Positions 59,548-64,000 of a stretch of DNA of 64,000 nt are shown one piece after another. The stretch covers positions 179,767 through 243,766 of the forward strand of contig NZ_BDBZ01000006.1 of assembly GCF_001613245.1 (NCBI RefSeq). The letters are read 5' to 3'. Every line of letters begins with the position of its first letter. Position 1 is the stretch's first letter. The translations under genes and the position numbers were made by a program. The stretch comes from Nocardia speluncae NBRC 108251. GTDB lineage: Bacteria; Actinomycetota; Actinomycetes; Mycobacteriales; Mycobacteriaceae. The notes under the pieces were generated by a model. That model ran no database searches and was not told where the DNA came from. It worked only from the letters and a program-made list of their open reading frames with translations.

Positions 59548-60390
59548 TCAGGGCAGAAATTCAGCGAACCGGTCGAGCTCGCGCAGCGCCCGGTCCGGGG
59601 TCTCGTGGTCGGGTAGCTCGAACAAGACGCGGTCGATTCCGGCTTTCTCGTACTCCCCCAAGGCTTCGGGAGTTGCACCGTAGAGGGTGACGTTCACGTC
59701 ACGGCCCGCCGCGGCGGCCCGGCCCCGTAGTTCTCGGATTCGTTCGCCGAGCTGTTCGACGGTGAACAGGTCGAACAGAGGAAGTGGTATCCAGCCGTCG
59801 CCGTGGCCGAGCACGCGGTCCAGCACTTTCGGGCCGACGCCCGCGATGAGGATCGGTGGGATGCGCGTAGGTTTGGGCCAGGACCAGATCGGGTCGAAGT
59901 CGACGAACTCGCCGTGGAATTCCGGTTCGTCCTGGGTCCAGATCGCGCGCATGGCGGCGATGTGCTCCAGCATTCGCGCCAGCGGCCGCTTCGGGTCGAC
60001 ACCATGATGAACCATCTCCTCGGCGTTCCAGCCGGGACCGACGCCGAATTCGAAGCGCCCGCCGGAGATCTGATCGACGGTGGCAACCTGTTTCGCCAGG
60101 TTGATCGGATGGTGCTGATTGACCAGCGATACCGCGGTGCCGAGCGTGATGCCTTCGGTTGTCGCCGCGATGGCGGCCAGGGCGGCCATCGGATCGTGCG
60201 TGTGGGAGTAGTGGCGCGGTAATGGTTGCGGGTTCGGTGCACCGGCCGGCCACGGCGTCGCGCGACTCGCCGGAATGTGGGTGTGCTCGGTGAGGAACAG
60301 GGAGCCGAAGCCACGCTCTTCCACCGCACGCCCCAGGGGAACCGGCCCGATGCCGTAATCGGTCAGGAATGTCACGATGCCGAAGTCCAT
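59548..60390 (-). CDS. LLM-class F420-dependent oxidoreductase
   Basis: This 280-residue luciferase-like monooxygenase fold protein, probably F420-dependent, carries FGSLFLTEHTHIPASRATPW, SGGRFEFGVGPGWNAEEMVH and ILIAGVGPKVLDRVLGHGDG. The TIGR03619-type pattern is clear. Its substrate is unknown. The divergent TetR at 60455 with a shared palindrome suggests ligand-induced expression. Confidence 0.9.
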   Translation of the reverse strand: MDFGIVTFLTDYGIGPVPLGRAVEERGFGSLFLTEHTHIPASRATPWPAGAPNPQPLPRHYSHTHDPMAALAAIAATTEGITLGTAVSLVNQHHPINLAKQVATVDQISGGRFEFGVGPGWNAEEMVHHGVDPKRPLARMLEHIAAMRAIWTQDEPEFHGEFVDFDPIWSWPKPTRIPPILIAGVGPKVLDRVLGHGDGWIPLPLFDLFTVEQLGERIRELRGRAAAAGRDVNVTLYGATPEALGEYEKAGIDRVLFELPDHETPDRALRELDRFAEFLP

Positions 60391-60406
60391 GCCACCAGCC
60401 TGCCAT

Positions 60407-60428
60407 AAGTGTCAGTCAAATGACATTT
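60407..60428. promoter_or_regulatory. TetR operator between the LLM oxidoreductase and TetR genes
   Basis: AAGTGTCA (60407-60414) pairs with TGACATTT (60421-60428) with one mismatch and a 6-base spacer. It sits 17 bases from the oxidoreductase start and 27 bases from the TetR start. Confidence 0.65.
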
Positions 60429-60454
60429 AACTGGTCCGGTGCTAGCGTGGCAGC

Positions 60455-61081
60455 GTGACGGACACCAGCGATGGACGTGTGCGCGCCGACGCCGTCCGCA
60501 ACCGGCAGGCCATCATCGCGGCAGCCCGTGCCGCCATAGAGGACGCGGGTACCGACGTCGCACTCGAGGAGATCGCCCGGCGCGCGGCAATCAACGTCCG
60601 CACCCTCTACCGGCATTTCCCCACGAGGGAAGACCTTCTCGCCGATGTTGTCGAAAACTATTTCGCCGAACGCATCGAGCCGGCCCTGCGGCGCGCCATC
60701 GCCGATCCCGACCCACGCCGCGCCCTCACGACCACACTGACGGAGACCACCGCCGCGTTCGTCGAGCACCGGACGATGTTCGCCCTGTCCAACAGCGGCG
60801 CCCGCACCGCCGGCGTGACCGCCCGCTACCTGAAACCACTGTCGGAGATACTGTCCCGGGCGCAGCAGGCCGGCGTGGTCCGAGCCGATATCGTGCCCTC
60901 GGACTTTCCCTGCCTGGTCGCGATGCTGGTCGCCGGCGCCGGGCCCCACGGCGACGACTGGTCACGCTACCTCGCGCTACTACTCGACGGCCTGGCCCCC
61001 GAGGCCGCAAGCGCACCACTGCCCGGGATTCCCGAGGGTTCGCGCCCGGTGACCGAGCGGGCGGAAGCTCGAAAAACATGA
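60455..61081 (+). CDS. TetR family regulator
   Basis: This 208-residue regulator starts at a GTG with TAGCGT 6 bases upstream (leaderless). The helix-turn-helix is IIAAARAAIEDAGTDVALEE and IARRAAINVRTLYRHF. The core domain is typical of TetR_C proteins. It probably represses the divergent F420 oxidoreductase. Its stop is 269 bases from the next intact gene, with transposase debris between. Confidence 0.87.
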   Translation: MTDTSDGRVRADAVRNRQAIIAAARAAIEDAGTDVALEEIARRAAINVRTLYRHFPTREDLLADVVENYFAERIEPALRRAIADPDPRRALTTTLTETTAAFVEHRTMFALSNSGARTAGVTARYLKPLSEILSRAQQAGVVRADIVPSDFPCLVAMLVAGAGPHGDDWSRYLALLLDGLAPEAASAPLPGIPEGSRPVTERAEARKT

Positions 61082-61149
61082 CATACCAGTAACCGGTACC
61101 AGCGAATTCCCGGAAGTGTTCCAGATCGAAGCGACAGTGCCTTCAGCGG

Positions 61150-61330
61150 ACGGAGCATCGATCGCCGTATGGAACTGTCCTGTGCCAAGCACTGCCTGAG
61201 AAACCCGTTCGTGCTCTCGTTCGTTCCTCGCTGCCGTGGGCTGTGCGGGTCGACGAAGTACACCGGAAACTTCGTCTCACCGGTGAATACCGCCATCGGC
61301 CCCGTCGCCTGGCAGCCAAGTTGTCGGAGC
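61150..61330 (-). pseudogene. IS30-like transposase remnant
   Basis: On the minus strand (around 61296 down to 61192) the sequence reads MAVFTGETKFPVYFVDPHSP then RQRGTNESTNGFLRQ, a clear match to the catalytic DDE region of IS30 transposases (usual [20 protein letters not shown]). After LRQ the similarity moves to another frame (HTAIDAPSAEG region). No full-length transposase, inverted repeats or target duplications were found. It is a decayed insertion fragment. Confidence 0.65.
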
Positions 61331-61350
61331 GCGCTGGCATCCTGATGCTC

Positions 61351-61791
61351 ATGGCGACATGGCTGGAGTTCGAGAACGAGGCACCTGAGTTGGCCGCGCT
61401 GGTTAGGCACCGGTTCGAGGCCCACAAGACCCACGTGTTGGCCACCCTGCGCCGTGACGGCGCCCCGCGGGTGAGTGGATCAGAGGTGGAGTTCATTGGT
61501 CCCGACCTGATGTTCGGCTCCATGCCCGCTGCGGTGAAGGCAGCTGACCTACGACGCGACGGACGGTGCGCGATCCACGCCCACCCCGGCGATGGCGACG
61601 CCAAGGTGATGGGTGTCGCCATCGAAATCACCGGGCCGGCGAAGGCAGCTTTCGGATCACCGCCGGGAGTCCACGACTTCCGGCTCGACCTCACCGACGC
61701 GGTTCTCACCTCCGTCGACAAGCCCGCGGAGCTGCTGGTCATCCAGCACTGGCGCCCCGGTAGAGGTGTAGCGGTTACCCGGCGACGTTAG
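61351..61791 (+). CDS. Pyridoxamine 5'-phosphate oxidase family protein
   Basis: This 146-residue FMN- or F420-binding split-barrel protein has VRHRFEAHKTHVLATLRRDG, APRVSGSEVEFIGPDLMFGS and RRDGRCAIHAHPGD. It resembles small actinobacterial PNPOx-like proteins of unknown role. The start could be ATG 61351 or ATG 61345. It lies between transposase remnants (61150-61330 and 61835-61965), so it may have moved or been hit by insertions. Confidence 0.75.
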   Translation: MATWLEFENEAPELAALVRHRFEAHKTHVLATLRRDGAPRVSGSEVEFIGPDLMFGSMPAAVKAADLRRDGRCAIHAHPGDGDAKVMGVAIEITGPAKAAFGSPPGVHDFRLDLTDAVLTSVDKPAELLVIQHWRPGRGVAVTRRR

Positions 61792-61834
61792 GTCGTGATG
61801 ACAGGAAGCATGCCGAGAATATCCCGGTGGTAGT

Positions 61835-61965
61835 GGGTTCGACCACTCCAGGAAGGTCAACGGCCGCAAACGCCACATCGTCACCGACACCCTCGGCCTG
61901 CTGCTATCGGTGCTGGCCCCACATCCGTGCAAGACCGCGATGCCGCCTGGAAGGCGCTGTCGAGT
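61835..61965 (+). pseudogene. IS5-type transposase remnant
   Basis: The sequence reads GFDHSRKVNGRKRHIVTDTL then GLLLSVLA, matching the conserved NGRKRHIVVDTLGLLLAVLV region of IS5/IS1647-type transposases. A frame change follows, after which SVQDRDAAWKAL continues the family sequence in a second frame. Only about 130 bases survive. The rest of the element is lost. The region between 61792 and 61984 holds nothing else. Confidence 0.7.
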
Positions 61966-61984
61966 TCACGACTTCGTTCATGCC

Positions 61985-62521
61985 CTACTCGGGTGGGAGC
62001 AGATACTGGCCATTCGGGCTGAGTACGTCGTGACGGAGTACGACCGGAGGTCGCCTTCCAATGAAAAAGAGCTTGTCAGGACCGTTGTAGTGCACGGTTT
62101 GTACGGGACTTCCGCCATCCATGAAGAGATACACTCCCTCTGATGTCCCCTCGGTCCACACGACATCGTTAGTGAGTCCCTCCCAACATACAGAAGTCGG
62201 GCCTGCCCAGGAAACGAGCTTGTCGATGGTGGCATGTTCGGAAACCTCGATCATTCGGTCCCAGTTCCCGCGCCAACCCGCGACTGCCGCGATGGCGTCC
62301 AACGTGGTCGGCTCTGTCCCAGTTGCCGCTCGATGCGCCTCCATATTGAAAGGCTCGTGCGGCCCCAGAACTTCCCGCGTATTCCACAGATCGAAGGTAG
62401 GACCGTCGCAGGGTGGTTCGGGTCTCGGGTTCGTTCCGAGTGCTTCGCGGACCAAGGAGCAGCCACTCGTAAGCATCGAAAGACATAGAAGGAAAAGGAC
62501 AATTACGCGTTTTACGCTCAT
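61985..62521 (-). CDS. Lipoprotein in the type VII secretion cassette
   Basis: This 178-residue exported lipoprotein has a lipobox LTSGC with lipidated Cys21 (signal MSVKRVIVLFLLCLSMLTS). The mature part has several Trp residues (TFDLWNTREVLGPHEPFNM, GWRGNWDRMIEVSEHATID, SWAGPTSVCWEGLT). It is the last gene of a four-gene minus-strand cassette, 9 bases after the DUF6973-like gene. Its place beside a putative effector suggests an immunity or surface partner role, which is inference. GC is lower than in the flanking core. Confidence 0.7.
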   Translation of the reverse strand: MSVKRVIVLFLLCLSMLTSGCSLVREALGTNPRPEPPCDGPTFDLWNTREVLGPHEPFNMEAHRAATGTEPTTLDAIAAVAGWRGNWDRMIEVSEHATIDKLVSWAGPTSVCWEGLTNDVVWTEGTSEGVYLFMDGGSPVQTVHYNGPDKLFFIGRRPPVVLRHDVLSPNGQYLLPPE

Positions 62522-62530
62522 TTCCTCGCC

Positions 62531-62965
62531 TTACCTCCCGGGGAGTGGTACGTCTACTCCGGATGTTTGATTGGTTTCAGCTTTGGTTACTTTGTTGCTC
62601 CAGTTGATAACCGGGATTCCGCTAGCGTCTCCGGCAGGCGGCGCAAGGACAAGCGCGCGTCCCTTCTCGATCTCATCTTTGATGAGCTGCTGCAACTCCT
62701 CGGGCGAAGCCTCGGGATTCGCAGCGCCGATCTCGCGGCCGAGTTGATTGTTGAACAGATCCATTGCTTCACGATTCGGCGGATTCCCGCCGCTCTTCTC
62801 GTGTGCCGTGCCGTACAGTTCAGTCCACTCAGGACCTAACCGCTGAGCCATCAATGCATTCCAGTAGGCATGCCTGAACGCGTCGCCGTGACCGTCATCC
62901 ACAGAGTCTGGATAGGAAATTCTGATCGGCACCTTCGAAGGCAACGGCTTGCCGATCGAGTTCAT
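62531..62965 (-). CDS. DUF6973-like candidate type VII effector domain
   Basis: This 144-residue protein has the block DDGHGDAFRHAYWNALMAQR, followed by GTAHEKSGGNPPNREAMDLF and NNQLGREIGAANPEA, with invariant-looking His and Asp/Asn residues that suggest an enzyme. I associate the pattern with DUF6973-type polymorphic-toxin domains. It starts with no ribosome site at ATG 62965, inside the 3' end of the EspC-like gene (71-base overlap in another frame). A GTG at codon 12 is an alternative. Expected export is by a type VII apparatus, not found in the window. Confidence 0.55.
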   Translation of the reverse strand: MNSIGKPLPSKVPIRISYPDSVDDGHGDAFRHAYWNALMAQRLGPEWTELYGTAHEKSGGNPPNREAMDLFNNQLGREIGAANPEASPEELQQLIKDEIEKGRALVLAPPAGDASGIPVINWSNKVTKAETNQTSGVDVPLPGR

Positions 62966-63182
62966 CGGCGAACCACGTTTGCCTGCCCGCGTGATACTGC
63001 ACCACCCTGTCCATGGCCTGGAGTGATTCCTCGATCTTGACCGCGAGGTCGGAATTCGTCATCTGGCTTCGCGCGGCGTCGCGGCTGGGCTTCGCGATCG
63101 GTGCGCCGCTGTGGACAGTCGAAGCGTGCGACCGTATTTCGACGGCCAGCGCCCGCATCTTGGCGGGATCGATATTCGTCAT
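62895..63182 (-). CDS. EspC-like/WXG100-type type VII secretion partner
   Basis: This 95-residue helix-turn-helix hairpin protein of WXG100/EspC size (MTNIDPAKMRALAVEIRSHA, ending AVAFEGADQNFLSRLCG) lacks a clear WXG but has the family's length and C-terminal ADxxxAxRL-like end. ESX secretion-associated proteins of this type act as chaperones or targeting partners for adjacent effectors. It overlaps the YbaB-like stop as TGATG and the DUF6973-like gene by 71 bases. Confidence 0.65.
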   Translation of the reverse strand: MTNIDPAKMRALAVEIRSHASTVHSGAPIAKPSRDAARSQMTNSDLAVKIEESLQAMDRVVQYHAGRQTWFADELDRQAVAFEGADQNFLSRLCG

Positions 63183-63472
63183 CAGCGCAGATGACTTCGG
63201 TCGGCGGCGGCATGCTGATCAGCGTTACCGAAAGTCCGCTCGGCCGCCTCCATAGCTTCCGCCAAAGCCAGCCGATGGGTATCCGCTATGACCGTTGCCA
63301 AGTGGTCCGGCCCGTCGTCCATGGCGTAGTCGGCCAGCCAGATCGCGGTGATCCGGCCCGCTACGTCGGTTTCGATGCGGACGCTGCCGTCCCTGGATCG
63401 AATAGAGCCGCGGATTTCGGCCAGCTCCGCGGTGATCCGTGCGATCTCCGCAGCCCGGTCACTGCTGTTCAC
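63182..63472 (-). CDS. YbaB/EbfC-like small protein, first gene of the cassette
   Basis: This 96-residue protein has the YbaB/EbfC pattern (EIARITAELAEIRGSIRSRD, then VRIETDVAGRITAIWLADYA). The start at the GTG (63472) is set by GAGGGG 8 bases upstream. YbaB-like proteins often precede EspC-like genes in Nocardia-type genomes, so a chaperone or accessory role in secretion is plausible rather than nucleoid binding. The stop overlaps the EspC-like start by one base. Confidence 0.65.
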   Translation of the reverse strand: MNSSDRAAEIARITAELAEIRGSIRSRDGSVRIETDVAGRITAIWLADYAMDDGPDHLATVIADTHRLALAEAMEAAERTFGNADQHAAADRSHLR

Positions 63473-63914
63473 TCGTTCATCCCCTCGCCCCCTGCGAACT
63501 GCGCCGCTATCGGGTGCCGTCCAGTTCGGTCGCGATTGTCGTCGCATACCTTGCGCTCCAGCGTCGGCGCCAACGTTGCTGTCGCAGCGTCTCCAGATCT
63601 CTCGGTGACCTATTCGGCGTCACGTGGGGATGTCACCATCCCACCGCACCGAATCTGCCTACTCGAAGCTGGGACGACCGCGTCGGTGCCCATCATTGAG
63701 GTTGGACCCGGCCCGCCCTCACCACGTTGAAATACTCTCGGCGCCCCTACCTTTGCCGTCCGACACCCACACCCGCCGGCAGAATCGGGGTGAGAGTGCC
63801 GAACCCACGCCCGAGGAAGATCCCGCCGCGCAGGCCGTGCACCGGTTGACCCCCTGGTGCGGTCGGCTACGAGATCGGCGTGGCGACCGCCCTGGTATCG
63901 ACCGTCCATCAGGG
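63473..63914. other. Noncoding region, 442 bases
   Basis: No frame here shows family similarity or consistent codon bias. It should contain the promoter of the type VII cassette (minus strand, near 63480-63560). Neither a transposase fragment nor a tRNA was recognised. Confidence 0.4.
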
Positions 63915-64000
63915 TCAGCTCACGGATACTGGTTCTGCGGTCGCGGACTGCTTCGGTTCGTCTTCGTCGCGGTTGCGGCGGATGCTGGAGAACACTGCCG
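63915..64000 (-). CDS. C-terminal end of an unidentified protein (partial)
   Basis: An open minus-strand frame runs to the right edge and stops at 63915-63917. It encodes the end FSSIRRNRDEDEPKQSATAE and PVSVS, a charged, possibly cytoplasmic tail. Too little is visible to name it. Confidence 0.35.
   Translation of the reverse strand, partial: AVFSSIRRNRDEDEPKQSATAEPVSVS

Noticed and set aside
62531..63182. Treating the EspC-like and DUF6973-like genes as one frameshifted gene
   Set aside because: The EspC-like end is complete and normal in length, so overlap coupling explains it better than a sequencing frameshift.
1..64000. CRISPR arrays, tRNA, rRNA or prophage genes
   Set aside because: No direct-repeat spacing, clover-leaf segment or phage structural protein was recognised by eye in the window.

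Overview
The window is high-GC actinobacterial DNA (GC- and CGG-rich codons, frequent GTG starts, lipobox and Tat leaders, mycothiol/F420-type enzymes, MspA porins, ESX-associated small proteins). Tandem MspA-family porins, KstR-type and IdeR/DtxR-type operators and EspC/YbaB-like type VII partners point to a mycolic-acid-containing member of the Mycobacteriales, most likely Nocardia or a close relative. This is inference from gene content, not a database match.

Layout. 0-18 kb: housekeeping and accessory genes, including a DUF3145 protein, a serine hydrolase, an NDMA-dependent alcohol dehydrogenase with a KstR-like box, a phosphotransferase, PabB, a TerD-HNH fusion, a receptor Ser/Thr kinase, a DUF1254 lipoprotein, a divergent pair of paralogous two-helix membrane proteins, a BCCT transporter, a MarR regulator and a thioesterase with a second KstR-like box. 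18-20 kb: a small low-GC island holding a putative polymorphic toxin and its overlapping immunity gene. 20.2-38.9 kb: a complete-looking catecholate siderophore locus. It has dhbB, dhbC and dhbA on the minus strand and dhbE on the plus strand around one iron box. A second minus-strand operon follows: dimodular NRPS, substrate-binding lipoprotein, MFS exporter, siderophore-interacting reductase and a stand-alone aryl carrier protein, behind a second iron box. Two FecCD permeases and an ATPase lie behind a third iron box. 39-41 kb: two tandem MspA-type porins.

41-61 kb: compact operons with their own regulators. These are GntR-TauE-DUF1634; YaeQ; a NarL-type two-component system; a KhtT-CBS-ArsB/NhaD ion transport operon; a flavin monooxygenase plus esterase with a divergent TetR; a pyruvyl transferase-epimerase-PfkB carbohydrate operon; a MerR-kinase pair; and several divergently controlled oxidoreductases. 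Many genes lack a Shine-Dalgarno sequence but have a TANNNT hexamer 6-9 nt before the start codon, suggesting leaderless mRNAs. 61-64 kb: an insertion-scarred end with decayed IS30-like and IS5-like transposase fragments around a small flavin-type gene, then a lower-GC four-gene type VII secretion cassette (YbaB-like, EspC-like, DUF6973-like candidate effector, lipoprotein).

How it works together. The siderophore genes supply 2,3-dihydroxybenzoate from chorismate, activate it (DhbE), load it on a free ArCP and hand it to a C-A-T-C-A-T-TE synthetase. The hand-read A-domain codes suggest a basic residue for module 1 and a residue that is not Ser or Thr for module 2, so a bacillibactin/griseobactin-type trilactone is not the default expectation. 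Export would be by the MFS protein, uptake by the lipoprotein/FecCD/ATPase system, and iron release by the ViuB-like reductase. No MbtH-like protein or phosphopantetheinyl transferase was seen in the window.
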